A stretch of DNA of 64,000 nt, from assembly GCA_030549335.1 (NCBI GenBank), contig CM060188.1, positions 15,999,501-16,063,500 on the forward strand, in the 5' to 3' direction. The notes beneath the pieces are model-generated. The model had not been told where the DNA came from. It did no database searches and saw nothing but the letters and a program-made list of their open reading frames with translations. This document shows positions 1 through 13,095 of this stretch, piece after piece. The DNA is from Pontederia crassipes. Its lineage: Eukaryota; Streptophyta; Magnoliopsida; Commelinales; Pontederiaceae. The stretch's first letter is position 1. Every line of letters begins with the position of its first letter. The position numbers and the translations under genes are program-made.

Positions 1-703
1 TCTACCGTTGTGCTTTACTTGTTCGTTCGCGGCGACAGCTTGGACGAGTAGTAATTGTTCACAATGGATTGTTTAGCGTCTGTTTGGTTTCTTGTCCTAG
101 GGAACTCGTCGAACCAAACTTCCTTTCTCCTCCTCGGAATGACCTCTCCGAACGAGTGGCGTCAGGGAGACAGGAATTATCACGACCGCGAATTAAACCT
201 TAGTTTAATCCAGAGTTCGTGACTCATTATAGACGATCATATAAAATCTAGAAAAATTACGAAAACGTGATGTAAATATATTTTTTGGAAGCATAAAAAA
301 TAAAAATATATCATTAGACAAATTACACTATTTTATGATGATCATTCATAGTGGACCAGTACTCCTTAAATTTTACATTTTACATAATGACTTTATTTTT
401 TATACAACTTATTTTGACAAAAATAATAAACTCGACTAACTCTTTCGACATCCTCACATAAGGACACAAGAATACCCTCAATATCTTTACATCAAAGGAT
501 TTAACCCTACTAAGATTATGAGCTCGTTCGATCCAAGAAGCTATACTGATCTGAAAAATATTAAAAACAACATTACGAGCAAAAATAGCTCAGTAAGTTG
601 ATAACTCATAATTTATGTGTTACCATCTAATCAATTCGGAGAGACGTGCAAAGATAAAGCATAATTATAATATCACAATCAGTATTTTCATATATCTAAA
701 AAT

Positions 704-728
704 AATATATATATATATATATATATAT
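704..728. repeat. TA dinucleotide microsatellite
   Basis: About 12 uninterrupted AT/TA units. Confidence 0.9.
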
Positions 729-869
729 TTCTAATCAAAATCTTTACACCCAACTGCAATTAATATTATTCAAATCATATCAAATATATGTATGCAAATG
801 CAACACTCTCACATGAATGTACAGATCACCAACTGATCAGTTTGTATAGTCGATAGATAGCTTCTAGAG

Positions 870-1020
870 GTGGCCCATACGGATTCTAGAGGTGGCTCAC
901 ACTCTCACGATGTAGCATTTAGGTTTGCACGGCACTTAACTCCATCTTATCTCATCCCATTTTCGGAAAACAGAATGATGTATTAGATTCTAGATGTGGT
1001 TCACATCGTGATCAGCGATG
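870..1020 (+). repeat. Short direct repeats, ctagaggtggctcac type
   Basis: The phrase ttctagaggtggcccat is followed at once by ttctagaggtggctcac, and again near 985 by ttctagatgtggttcac. Related tails (cacgatgtag, agcgatgtag) follow two of them. This is a small degenerate tandem repeat of unknown origin. Confidence 0.4.
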
Positions 1021-2779
1021 TAGACTTAGCTCCAACCATCATATATACAAATGCAAGCAAATGTCGATACATGATTCATCACATAACAATCATATCTCAA
1101 ATATCATAAGATGAATCATACTCATTCAAACGGAATAGGATTGCATCCTATAAACTCGATCCATAATATTTCACATATGATTTTCCAATGAATCATCAAT
1201 TAATCAATCATTCAAAACATAATTTTCATATAAACTTGTCGATATATGAATTTAATACATATAATAACCATTGTCACACCGAATTAAAAGAGGTGAATAC
1301 ATAGAGTAGAAGAAACTAACTTACCTTACATAAGCGATCACACAACGTGTTTTTCCATTTCTTTTTGTTATCATTCATCTGACCCTATAGCAATAATATA
1401 CGTCCATATTACTCTTAAGACTTAAGTGTCAAAATGACTTATAGAACTTATATGTCATTTACCCGTTCAATATAGCTCAAGTAACTCAATGCATCAAAGT
1501 TGGTTATCTTAATTATATTATGGTGGATTATCAACCTAGTTGAGAAAATTCATAACTCTTAGTATAATAAAATCACATAAAACCCTAATATGTAGAAGTT
1601 TCATATTTTATTTCTTTATGGTCGCTTCTCAGGAAATCAGCAATATTCCATCTAAATTTTATACCATTCTGTTTCTTGACAAACTAAGTGATCTTATTTT
1701 TATGATGTATATAAAATAGTAAACATCACCTATTTTAATATTTTAAATTTTCTCAAAAAATAAACTTTCTATGCTGCAACTCATAAAATTTCTTGATTTT
1801 ATATCTCTCTGGACTGAGTACAATAAATTTAACAAATACTAACATAATTTGTCATAGGATTCATTTTGAGAGATTGAGTGAGGTTTAATAAAATATTTAT
1901 AACTTTCACTATACATATTCTCTTCGGGTGATTTCAAATGTAAATGAAACCTAACATATGTTCCTAAATTATCAAGTCATTATATAACCTAACATATGTG
2001 ATTTACAAAGTCGGATAACACTTTCAGCAAACAAAACGACAAAACCCTAAAGATGAATTCATAACTTTTTTCTTTAAAAATCTGATTGACCCAATTCCAT
2101 AGGTCAAAGAAAATAGACTCCTAAACATGCTTAATTTCATAATTTATGTTATCCCATATAATTCTCTAAAATTCCACAATAACAGGCATGTTTCAAAATC
2201 TTATAGCATAGATGTAACTATTATGACATTTATATCTTTTCCCATTCAACTTATTTCGAAGTGAGTCCAATTGGGATTAAAACCTTAATTAAGTTAGGTG
2301 CAAAACACGTAAATTTTATATTTTAATTATAAGAGCATAATTTATGACATAATCTTTATTCCATTCTACTCATTTTTCCATGACAAAGATATATACTCAT
2401 TAATTTGCACATAACTTTTCACTCACACACAATTTTGAGATAATTCTTTCTTTCCTAAAAACTAGAATTCTAAGAGTACGTGTGGTACACAATCTATAGT
2501 TTTTGGATCATAGTAAAATATTTTATTAGTTGACTAAACATTTGGCTTGTAGATGAAGGTAGGAAAATATATTTCTCCATAGATAAGGTTTCACATAACC
2601 TTCAGGAAATTTAAATCTTGCGAAGATTAACAAAACAAACATTAAATAGATTGACCTCACACGTACCTTTAATATGTTAACCCTTCCTTTTTTTTAATTC
2701 CCTTCTCCTCGTCTTCTTGTCCCCCTTACTCACCTCATTCGGCCAACATGAGATGATATTTAATTATACATTTGAGATG

Positions 2780-2783
<4 letters not shown>

Positions 2784-2848
<65 letters not shown>
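2784..2848. repeat. TA dinucleotide microsatellite, about 65 bp
   Basis: An uninterrupted TA run of about 32 units. It creates the artificial Tyr-Ile repeat frame at 2717-2917, which is not a gene. Confidence 0.95.
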
Positions 2849-2852
<4 letters not shown>

Positions 2853-3657
2853 CTCTCGTTTTAGTTTCAGGCAGTGCATGCTTGAATCGAAGACAAAAAT
2901 ACATGCATTATACATAAGTATTACTTTATGTGGCCTTCATGGAAGCAAGTAAAGGTTCCATATACCACTTTGGCATATGACATGGGTGGCTAGCAATTTG
3001 ACTTTCACAATTGAGTTTTTTTTTACCGGTGGTAGATTATTAAAATTTAATCAAAATCCCATTAAGCACCAGGTAAATCATAGAACTAGTAGGATATAAA
3101 ATTTTAGCTAATTAAATTAGAGTTTATCATAGTAAATGAACTTAACTAATTAGGCTATTTAACTTTATCATAATTAATATATATTTCATCTTATAGTTCA
3201 GAATTAACTTCAACTTCCTCTCCAAAATATACTTGACCGAATTTTAATCCTGGATCCTTGGGACAATTATAATATTAGTATTGGATTAAATCTAAACTAA
3301 CTTATTAAATTAATTAGCTCATTTGTAATTTTGGATATTACATGAATGTTGTCAAACGATGGCATCAGGGGAGATAAGCATCGCTTTGCCTTTCTTGTTT
3401 GCTGCAGCCAAGTCACTCGTCGCCGCCTCGCTTCGTCATTGCCATCAATTCACTTCGCCCTTGCCCTCACTGCCCGATCGACTTGTTGCACTGTTCGCAT
3501 TGCCCCCTCACTTTGTAGTCGCCTTCGACTCACTTCCCGCTCCCTCATCATCCAATCAACTCGTTGCGCCATCAGCGTCGCCGCCTCGCTTCATCGTGGC
3601 CACCTGTTCATTTTTTAATTTTTCTGCATATGAGATGTCTTCTTGTTGTATTTGAAA

Positions 3658-5844
3658 GGATTTAATTCCCATGTACCATGATCTGGGTCGTTGGATCTTT
3701 GATCCACGGTCTACATCTAAAGATCGTTCTCGATCGTCCGATCGTTGATCGACGGTCGAGATTATTATTTTTTATTTGACTCACTCACTTTGGCGCCCGA
3801 CTCTCTCTCTCTCTTCCTTCCTCTTCGTCTCGACCGCGTGCCTCCCGATCGTTGCTCCGGCTCCGCTCTCGCCGTTCCTGGCTCCGCGCGTGTTTCCCGA
3901 TCGCTACTGCTCTAGCTCCGCATCCAGATCTAGGCTGCCGGGCGATCCCGCGGCCTGATGTTCCTGCGCCCTCACCGCGTGCCCTAGCGCCGACGATCTC
4001 GCCCCCCTCTGCCGCACCGACACATGCCGCCACCGCTCTCGCCCCCGCCCCCCGCCGCCGCTCCGACGCACGCCGCCGCTGCTCTCCCGCCCCCCACCCA
4101 CCCCACCCCCCCCCCCCCGCCACCGCCGCTCTCGCCCCCATCGCCGCTCTTCCGCCCCCCTCCGCCGCTCCGCCGCACGCTGCTGCAGCTCTCGCCCCCG
4201 CCGCTCTCCCACCCCCCTCTGCCGCACTCCGCTGCTCTCCCACCCCCTCCACCGCTCTGACACACGCGGCCGTCAGTCTTTCGCACACCACCCCCCCCCC
4301 CCCCCGCCGCCACTCTCTCCACCGCCGCCGACCGCTTCTTTTGCCTCGCCACCGCCGTTTGTGTTATACGATAAGTGTACGCTTATTAATGTAATGTGCT
4401 CCGTCATTTTTTCAAGATTTGCGATGTAGTATGTGTACGCTTATCTATGAATGTGCCTCGTTGTTTCATGATTTGCGATGTAATATGTGTACGCTTATCT
4501 ATGAATGTGCATCGTTGTGTCAAGATTTGCGATGTAATATGTGTACGCTTATCTATGAATGTGCGTCGTTGTGTCAAGATTTGCGATGTAATATGTGTAC
4601 TCTTATCTATTAATGTGCGTCGTTGTTTTAAGATTTGCGATGTAATATGAATGTAATATGCTTCGTTGAAGTTAGCACATTAATTATGAATGTAATATGT
4701 GTATGCTTATCTATGAGTGCTGCGTCGATGATGAAATTTGTTGTAATTTCAAGTCGAGTCAAGTCGTAACATGATGATACGATGTTGAAATTTCGAGTTA
4801 TATAAATGTTTATGTTACAATTGGTTAATGTTTAAGAATGATATTTGAAGGCAAATGAGATAGAATTCACCCACAGTGATGAAAAATAGAACATTGCTAA
4901 TGATAATGAGAAGTTCATTTCGTCAACAATCATGTTCAACTTACAACAAATCATGTTCAACTTGCAAGAACTGAATACAATAAGTGCAAACTTGCACTGA
5001 TACATCTTTAATCAAAAAAATTTATATCAAGTTAATTATCAATACAAATCTGTGGTCTTCATAAAACTAACTTGGGCGAGATCGGAGGGTAGACCATCAA
5101 GCGAGATCGGGCGAGGAGGTTGAGCGTCGATGAGGTCGTGGATGTGATCGCACCTTCAAATTGTGTCATTCAACAAAAGTAAGATCGTCAACGATGGAAA
5201 TTGCACAAATAAAATTTTCGAAAACTTAATTAGGATTACAAGTTAAATCTCGATTACACGATTTTGTCGAATTACATCCAAACCATCTAGGTAAGTGGGC
5301 GAGACGGCGACGAATGGTTGAGATCGGTGGATTGTGCGACAATGTGTGGGCGAGGCCGCGATGAATGGTCGAGATCGGCGGCGACAACGAGTGGGGCAGG
5401 CGGCGGCGGGGCGAGAGCCGCAGCGGCGACGGAGGGGGCGATAGAGTGGCGACATAGGCGAGAGCCACGGCAGCGGGGTGAGAATGGCGGCGGCGTGCAT
5501 TAGGGCACGTGAGATCGACAGCGGGGGGGGGGGGGGGGATTGTCGGCGCTAGGGCACGCGGCGAGGGCGCGCATTTACATCCGACAGCCCAGATCTGGAG
5601 CCGGAGAATGACGAGAGCCGAGGAGGAGCCAGAGCGGCGATCGGGAGGCACACGATCGAGATGAAGAGGAAGAAGAGAGAGAGAGAGTCGGGCGCCGAAG
5701 TGAGTGATTCAAGTAAAAGAAATAATCTCGACCGTCGATCAAGGATCGGACGGTCGAGAGCGATCTACAGTTCTAGACTGTGGATCAAATATTCAACGGC
5801 CCAGATCGTGGTAGCACCATGCTACCAACATGGGAATTAAACCC
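3658..5844. mobile_element. Non-autonomous Mutator-like element (MULE), 2.19 kb
   Basis: The element is bounded by tatttgaaa at 3649-3657 and again at 5845-5853, a perfect 9-bp target duplication, the hallmark size of Mutator-like elements. The left end starts ggatttaattcccatg and the right end, reverse complemented, starts gggtttaattcccatg. The inverted similarity continues for roughly 300-350 bp: left 3658-about 4010, right about 5490-5844, including gtcgagattatt, ggcgcccgactctctc and gtgccctagcgccgac. The inside holds C-rich/Pro-rich low-complexity DNA and a 54-bp tandem repeat. No MuDR transposase domain is visible, so it must move in trans. The GC-rich interior could be captured host sequence (Pack-MULE), but I recognise no gene in it. 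Confidence 0.9.
4367..4727 (+). repeat. 54-bp tandem repeat inside the MULE
   Basis: The marker gcgatgta recurs at 4421, 4475, 4529, 4583 and 4637, exactly 54 bases apart. Each unit reads gcgatgtaatatgtgtacgc, ttatctatgaatgtgc, then tcgttgtgtcaagattt. Degenerate partial units lie on both sides (from about 4367, and at 4688-4727). Because 54 is divisible by three, an open frame repeats without stops, giving two shadow frames that should not be called genes. Confidence 0.9.
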
Positions 5845-5992
5845 TATTTGAAACTTATTTTGGGCAAATGGCATCTATGCTTATGTTTCTCTTTGATTCA
5901 TGAAATGATGTTCATTGACTTGTAATGGCTTCTTTTTGTACCTGAAAATGTTTTGTGAATCACTTCGTCGTTGCCTTTGTCATCACTCAGTG

Positions 5993-6020
5993 CGACCTCA
6001 CCGTCTGAGCGGTGAGGTCG
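5993..6020. repeat. Perfect 11-bp inverted repeat with 6-nt loop
   Basis: cgacctcaccg (5993-6003), loop tctgag, then cggtgaggtcg (6010-6020). The stem is perfect and GC-rich in AT-rich surroundings. No T run follows, so it is not a simple terminator. Its role is unknown. Confidence 0.75.
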
Positions 6021-6842
6021 GCCGACCTGAACGACAATGACATCGAATAGGCGATGATTCCTCCAGGCGACAAGGTCTACCGACTCAAACGAGGATTGCC
6101 CTAGGCTAACTAACCGAACACACACTTCGCGAACCGCTCCTACTCATCCGAGCCGGCGCTCCGAACTAATAATTAAATCCATCGCCATCGATCTTCTATC
6201 GAACAACGGAGAACATTGGGAGGATGCACATTACTCTCTTTATTTATTTATTTAAGCAATGATTTCATTGACGCCAACTATAAGAACTTATTAACTTTGT
6301 AATATTTTTTTTACTTTTATTGACATCTATCAAGTGCCGATAATACGATATCTATATTATATTAAAGAGAGAGTACTTTACATGAGAATATGACATTTGG
6401 CATAGTGATACATTGACAAGTGTCCAAGCAAAAAAATTTTGTTCCAAGTATAATAAACATATCACAAAGTAATTCTAAATCATTAAAACAAAAATATAGC
6501 ATAATCGTTAGTGGATTATTAGTTAGTTTGGTACTATGCATTTGATGATTATTAATAACTGTATGCATGAATTTTTTTTGAATGACATCTTATCAATTAA
6601 AAATAATTATCTATCCCAATATTTTTAGTGAGTGGTTAATTAATAAATAACTGCCCAAGTAACTACCTCATTCATTTGTGCAATTCACCCCACAATGTCT
6701 TCCAAACCTTCTAAATATTTTATTTTATTTAATTGAATAACCGTCTACTTTTAACTATAAATATCTCCTCACATTGTTCTACATGGTTCACACCATTCCC
6801 CCACTCCCTCTCTCATAATTTTCTCTACGTGAAATGCACAAC

Positions 6843-6888
<46 letters not shown>
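6843..6888. repeat. CT then CA microsatellite
   Basis: A run of CT units passes directly into CA units, followed by short TA runs. Confidence 0.9.
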
Positions 6889-6889
<1 letters not shown>

Positions 6890-9666
6890 ATATATATTGT
6901 TGTTATACTATATAATATATATATATGTTGTTATACTATTATGTTTTTTATTGTTTTAATTGTTAGCATGGTATTATCTGTTTAATCTTATATGACATTA
7001 TATAATATAAGTATTGGTATGTTTATCATTTGGATTTCCTTCTGTTTTAAATTGATTGTCATTATTATATGTCATGCAGACCTTTTTTCCTTATTTCATT
7101 TCCCAATTTGATATTCCTTTTTTCTTTAAGTCAACTTCAATAAATTTTTATATGTATGTATTTAAAGAAATCTTATGTAAAAATTATGATATTATGGTAA
7201 TAAATTCTTATTTTATATAAATTTGAAAAAATAGTTAATAATATATTTGGCAAAAGCTAAAAGCTAACATGTGTGATAATTAATAAAGATTTCATTTATA
7301 CACTAATTGGTAACAATTATTTAGTAATTAAAAAAACTAAACAATATTTGTAGCATTTTTAAGAATATTATCTAATTTAAATAGAAAATTATTTTGGAAT
7401 TTTTTTAAATTTTCTTTAAAATATTTTTTGGAATTTTTAATTTAACAATCATCTCAATCATTTAATCACCTTATAAATATTATGAAGTAAATCAATGTGA
7501 ATTCATCTTACATTCTTTTTCTTTCATATATATGATTTATGAAATGTTTGTAGGATGAAGTTTGATTTAATATCACTATTTAATGACAACTCACTTCCAT
7601 TCTTTTCATTTTTTAATAAGATTTTTTTTATTTTGATAACACTTATATTATATGTGTGTATATGTATATTTGTTTACTTTGTTTATTACATTGTTGAGGT
7701 TTGTTTTTTATCATAAGGGTTATTTTTTATTAATTAGTAGATATTAATTAATTTAATGGTGGATGGAATTAATTAATTTATGTTTAAATTATTGTTCTAA
7801 CTCTTTTTATTTCTACAAAAATGAATTGTCAACATGATCTTAAAAAATATATATTATATGGACTTACTTACATGTACTGTAGCATAAATTGAAATTTTAT
7901 TTAGTTCTTATATTAATTATTTAGTTATTATGTATTCATTTATTATTAACGAAAAAGATTATGATTTAACTAATTAATTCGATTTGATATATAATCATAT
8001 ATTAGAAGTTTCATATTTATTATATAGCTTAATTCATAAACATTTTGCATGGCTTATTTTTAATAGGTTAGATCCCACAATTCCGATGATAAATAATCTT
8101 CACATTCTTTCTATTGTTTGTGAGTTTTAAGCCTATTTTTTTCTAAATTAATATACTATCATTGCTTAAGTTTCTATTAATGATCATATTTAAGATATGG
8201 TGGGTTGCCTTAACCAATTAAAATTTTTCTAAATTGATATTATAATTTCTTAGATTTGACCATTTCTTTTAATCTTCTAAACCTTTTACATTGTTGAATA
8301 ATTAATTAATATATAAAATTCATTTTTAATTTCATCTCAGTATTTACAACTTATCAATCGTTATTGGTCTTTTTTTTTGTTAAGCTACCAGCAAAGTTCA
8401 TTTTTTTCGTAAATGATATCAAAATATATAATTAAATAATATAGCAGCATTTTAAACTTTAGATATGCAATAATTTAAAAAAAATACTATTTAAGTTCTA
8501 ATAAATTTCCAAAAAATTGTACATATTAATATCTAAGTAATAATTATTTTTTAACTGGTAGTATTCAGTTGTTCACATTATTTAATTAAAGATAAGATAA
8601 GATTTTATGTAAAATGAAAGAAAAAGAATAAATTAAAATCCCGTTTACCATTTAAAGTTAAGATATTGTGTTTGACGTCAAATATAATATATTAAATTAC
8701 CAAAATACTAATCTTTTATAGTCTTTTATTTAAAAGAATGGATACTTAACCAATTAGTATATTATTCTAATAACTACATTAAGTTAGAAAATACTAGATC
8801 AAGAAATTTATTTTTAATTAAATCTTACTTAAACTTATTTATAACTTCTCATTTTGTATTATCTTTTTTCCTTTTTTTGTTAAGGTACCACAGAATTCAT
8901 GTTTTTATAACTTCATCGATGCCTTATTTTCTAAATACAACAATATCTTAATTTTTTTAACATTATAGATAAATATAAAATTTATCTATATTAATATGTA
9001 ACTATTAATTGGCTTTCCAACTGGCATAACATTAAGTTACTACTCAATAATAATAACTTCAGCTATTTATCAACTATCTTACTTCAATATATTTTGATTA
9101 AGACTAATAAAGGATAATAGATAAAAATATAACAAAAAATAATAAAAATATAATTATTAAAGAGAAATAATATAATAAATTTAATGTGTTTAACCATGTT
9201 GGCAATTTGAAATTTACAAATTTTATGTCATACTTTTACAAATTATTTTTATGTTGATCTTTTGTTTTACATATTATAAAGATAAGTTGGGTAATAAATT
9301 TTTAATAATGAGATAGAATCAATTTTTTTTAAAAAAACATGATGTATTAATAGATTAATGACAAAATGATACAAAATTATTTGTATTATGTATAAGTTCA
9401 AAATTATAAATTATTTTTATTCTTACAAACAAATATTATGTATACTTTTATTTTTTTAATATTATCCTTTCAATTTCTAAAAATATAGAAACATAGTCTA
9501 TTTTTCTTCATAACAAAAAAAATATTTTGATGATGTTACTTTTCGATATCTAGCGTGCATTGCACAATGTACATATTTGAAATTTAGTTTTACTATGCTA
9601 TTTTATTTTAAAAGGTCCTATAGATATTTATTCAAAATTGGAATATGTTATTATTACTATTTAACG

Positions 9667-9689
9667 CGGGGGAGGGAGGGGGGAGGGGG
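9667..9689 (+). repeat. G-rich purine tract
   Basis: A 23-base G/A tract of several G runs (gggggaggga, ggggggaggg) in AT-rich DNA. It has four or more G runs, so a G-quadruplex is possible. Confidence 0.7.
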
Positions 9690-10869
9690 TTTAATAGCTT
9701 TAACAAGTATTTTAAGATAAGCGGACCCTCGCCTTTTCTTGAACTAATGCTTTATCTATTTTGAAAATTGAGATTTTACACTTAGTTATGTCTTTGTGCT
9801 ATTTGAATTATCTTGACAAGGACAAGGTCCTTAAAGATAAATATTTTAAGGAGTTTGATTGAAAAAAATAGTACTAGGAGATAAAAATTACCATTTTATA
9901 ATATATTTTTGTTATTTTTAAAATAGCATGTCTTTTTTTTCATTTTTTGCATTTGATTAGATTTATTCTATGAGTTACTACAAATTAGTCACAAATGATC
10001 ATTAAAGAAATAATTAAGGTTAAAATTAATATATATTTAGTTATTTAATAAATTATAAATATTATTATTTAGTTAATGATGAGACATATTTTTTACGGTA
10101 TTCGCACATCGTGTGGAGAGTACACTAGTATATATTCATGCAACCTTATAATACTAATTATGCATTATTTATGTCAGCATTTCTAACATTGTGGTGGACG
10201 ATAATTTGAGCATGTTTGGTAGCAAAAGAATGCACGTTAGTTAATGGCTAGAAAACATTAATATCCGAGGGTTTATCTTATTTATCATAATTTCACTAAT
10301 TAAAAAAAGGGAATAAATATTTTGGAGTGGTGACATGACGCCATCATCTACAAGTGTAGATAGGACACAAGAACCGATTATTAAATATGAATCTACGTAG
10401 CGTTAAATGTGTTTGTCTTGTTTAAACGCAATTATTGAGCATCATTAAGTGGAAAAAAACGTGGAAATGAATTGTTTTATTTTTATGTTAACTTCACAAA
10501 TCACAAGGTTATTATTTTATGACTTACTCAATTTAAAGAAACTTGTGGCGACTCAAAATTAGGCTGCTTTTCCTATGGAAAAGAATGATACTTAGAATAT
10601 ACCACTATTTTTTTTGCCAAGAAATCAAGGTTTCATCTTATAAATATGACCAAGTGTGACAACATGTGAGTTCAATTCTTTATTGTGGAATTATGACTAA
10701 TTTTGTTCAAATTTTTCGACATCTAAAATGGAAGAGAAACACAAGTATTAGCTCATGGAAAGGGACTACATCGTATTCTTATTTTTCATACAAAAATAAA
10801 AGAAAATGAAAAGAAAACTCTTCCGAATTACTCGAGACAAATTATATGGATCGTTCTTTAATTTTGGAT

Positions 10870-11290
10870 ATAATAAATATTCAATCCCTCAACTTTAATT
10901 TGTAATTAGAATATTCTTTTTTCTTTTACATGTCGTTCTTCTTACTAATAATAGTCAATTCTCCGATTACACTACTAATGTGATGTAACAACAAATAATA
11001 AAGTAAAAAAGTGGAAACCCTCGTCCAACCAGAGCAAAGGTGTAGCACCTCCTTTTCTTCTTCATAGTTGAGGAAGAAAAGTGGGGCGCCGCCCTTAGTG
11101 CGAATTTGCAGAAGGGCGGCGCCTCCGTTTTTTCCATCGTGGATAACGTTGGTGAAAGAAAAAAAAGAGGCAACAAATTTTTTTATTACGTTACGTCGAT
11201 AGTATCAAGAATGAAGTGCACAAGAAAAATAAAATTCAAAACAATCTAATTATAAATTAAAGTTGAAGTATCTTTGAAATATTAATCCAA
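10870..11290. mobile_element. Foldback/MITE-like element with GC-richer core
   Basis: The left arm near 10874-10918 (tcaactttaatttgtaatta) pairs, in reverse complement, with the right arm near 11238-11286 (tcaactttaatttataatta). The core 11010-11160 is GC-richer and contains gggcgccgccctt and gggcggcgcc. A 69-aa frame on the minus strand is a by-product of the core. No target duplication could be fixed. Confidence 0.45.
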
Positions 11291-11879
11291 AGTTGGTGGA
11301 TGGTTTCTATAATTTATCTTATTTTTCACTATTTTAAAAATTAAATAAAATTTAAAATTGATGTGTGATGGTGCGAGAATAAATAAATACTTATAGTTAT
11401 ATCTAAAAGGAAATAAAATAATAAGGGGTCACATTATTATGATTCTAAAATATATTATCGATAATATTATTTAAAAATATATTATTTTCACTTGTTTAGA
11501 GCGAGTGATGCCAACAAAATAATAATGAAATGTCTGTCAAAAAACCCTCCCCATTTTTGTATGCGGACTGAACAACGCCACGTGTCTAAAAAACCTTCCG
11601 GAAGTAGCGTCAATTTTTACACGTTTTTTGCCGCTTTCTAAATAAATGCAAGCGTCTTATTAGCTCATGCAAAAGAGTGTGCAGTAAGATCGTGGATGGA
11701 CGGTCACGATTCAACCACGACCGTTCACTTCTTTATTTTAAATTTCAAAAGATACTTTTTGAGTGACTTCTTTCAAGCCCAAATCTAAAAATTAACTTTT
11801 GTATGGCCTTACTACTATTTTTTATGTCCTTTATGCAACGAGAAAAAACATAAGAACTATATATAAAGATAAAGAGCAT
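11291..11879. other. Intergenic, no gene seen
   Basis: AT-rich DNA with no supported reading frame. A slightly GC-richer patch near 11560-11720 includes gccacgtgtc, a G-box-like core, but no gene start follows it. Confidence 0.4.
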
Positions 11880-12240
11880 TAAGGGTATTCATCGGATTAT
11901 GTCGTGTGAATTCGATGGCCTCACCCGATCCGACCCATCATGAGACGGATTAAAAAATTTTAATTCGAGTCGATCCGTCTTGATTCGATTGATCTGATTT
12001 TTTATTATTTATATTTAAACTTAAATTTATATTTGATTTAATTTTTCTAATTAAAATAAAATATTTTAAATATAAAAATAATATTACATAGTTAGAAAAC
12101 TTATTTATATTTTAAAATAAATATTAAATAAACATAAAGAATTTTTAAAAAAAAAAGAAAATTAGTCCACAAATCTCTTTGACCTGACTTGATCCGACCA
12201 CTCGGGTCGGGTAACACGTCTTATTTAAGGAATGTAAACG
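11880..12240. repeat. Dispersed GGGTCGGGT-type repeat, copy 1
   Basis: Starts aagggtattcatcggatt and carries cccgatccgacccatcatg on the left and gaccactcgggtcgggtaac on the right, around an AT-rich middle. Similar composition recurs at 42343-42490 and 50132-50645. This looks like a dispersed plant repeat family; its class is not determined. Confidence 0.45.
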
Positions 12241-12799
12241 TAATTTAATTAAGAAGAAAAGAGAACTTGTACGCAATTTTATATTAAGTGGAAATATTCA
12301 ATAAGTTAATTTAGGTAGAGATAAATTGATGAATGATAAATTTAGAGATTATTAAAAAAAACGTTATAATTAAGTGGAGTGATAAATAGAAGAAATCATT
12401 ACCATACATCATGGGGGGCATTTGCCATTTGGATATTGAAATTGTGGTTTCTTTTAGTTTTGAGTGAATAACTAAATTGACATATTAATTTCAAGTGTGA
12501 CAAAAAAAATATGATAGATTAATTTTAATAAGCGTTTGAATTTAAAAAGATATTATAAATATAAAATATAAATTTGTTTAAAAATTAAAATATACGTATT
12601 AAAAATGTTAGAAAAATATATTATATAAATATAAAAGTTAATTTATTAATAATCTATATTTAATGAAAATATTTAAATTTTTAATAAAATTATTACATTC
12701 ATTTTTATTATAAAATTTGTATATTCAATAAATAAATTATTTTATATAAGAAAGATAAAAAGAAGAAAATAGTAAAAAATTAAAAAATATATATATTAT

Positions 12800-13095
12800 G
12801 TAACATTCCTCACTAATGTGTGATATTATTCATTTTGGATCTAAGCCCGTAAAGTTTTCTCAAAATACGTCACACCTAGTGAAGGACATGTTCGCATATA
12901 TACTTAAGCTTCTCTCTCGTGATTTAGTCAACGTATGTCTCATGCATCTTCCTTCCCCTGTTAAGGGATGCATTAGCGTGTAATGTTATCCGCTCTGAAT
13001 TTAAGTCCGCACAATTTTTCTCAAAATACGTCACACTTAGTGAATGACATATTTTCATATATACTCAACATCTCTTTCGTGACTTATGTATATGA
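12800..13095 (+). repeat. Two direct copies of a repeat of about 130 bp
   Basis: Copy A (about 12800-12935) and copy B (about 12960-13095), offset by about 159 bp, share tctcaaaatacgtcacac, then tagtgaa(g/t)gacat and a later catatatact. Both begin with an aatgt..gtgt phrase. The copies have diverged, so the duplication is old. Confidence 0.75.

Larger units (their letters stand above)
1..3345. other. AT-rich intergenic DNA, no gene seen
   Basis: No reading frame here looks like a protein. The first 230 bases are GC-richer (tcgtcgaacc, gagtggcgtc) but stop in every frame. The rest is AT-rich with short repeats. The only open frame of note, near 2717-2917, exists because it runs through a TA microsatellite. 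Confidence 0.55.
6351..10128 (+). mobile_element. Helitron-like element, about 3.8 kb
   Basis: The 5' boundary reads A|TCTATATTATATTAAAG, matching the TC start common in plant Helitrons. The 3' boundary is a short hairpin (cacatcgtgtg, 10106-10116), 8-9 nt, then CTAG at 10125-10128, with T next. Insertion between A and T without target duplication is the Helitron rule. The interior is very AT-rich and has no RepHel reading frame, so this would be a non-autonomous copy. The two ends might belong to different elements: a second short palindrome (gtgcattgcac) lies near 9555. Confidence 0.5.

Noticed and set aside
3776..4394. Long frames of 60 to 180 aa on both strands, Pro/Ala- or Gly/Arg-rich
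   Set aside because: They overlap in several frames, consist of low-complexity C/G runs inside the MULE, and have no domain.
4396..4650. 84-aa and 64-aa frames with repeating Cys-Asp-Val-Ile units
   Set aside because: Produced by the 54-bp tandem repeat, open in two frames at once, with no start context or flanking exons.
5521..5538. Run of about 18 G considered as a G-quadruplex control element
   Set aside because: It lies in the MULE inverted repeat and mirrors C runs at the other end; the length may also be a sequencing or assembly artefact.
9545..9580. Second Helitron-like terminus, ctagcgtgcattgcacaatg
   Set aside because: The palindrome is present but CTAG is on the wrong side or too close in either orientation to be a standard 3' end.
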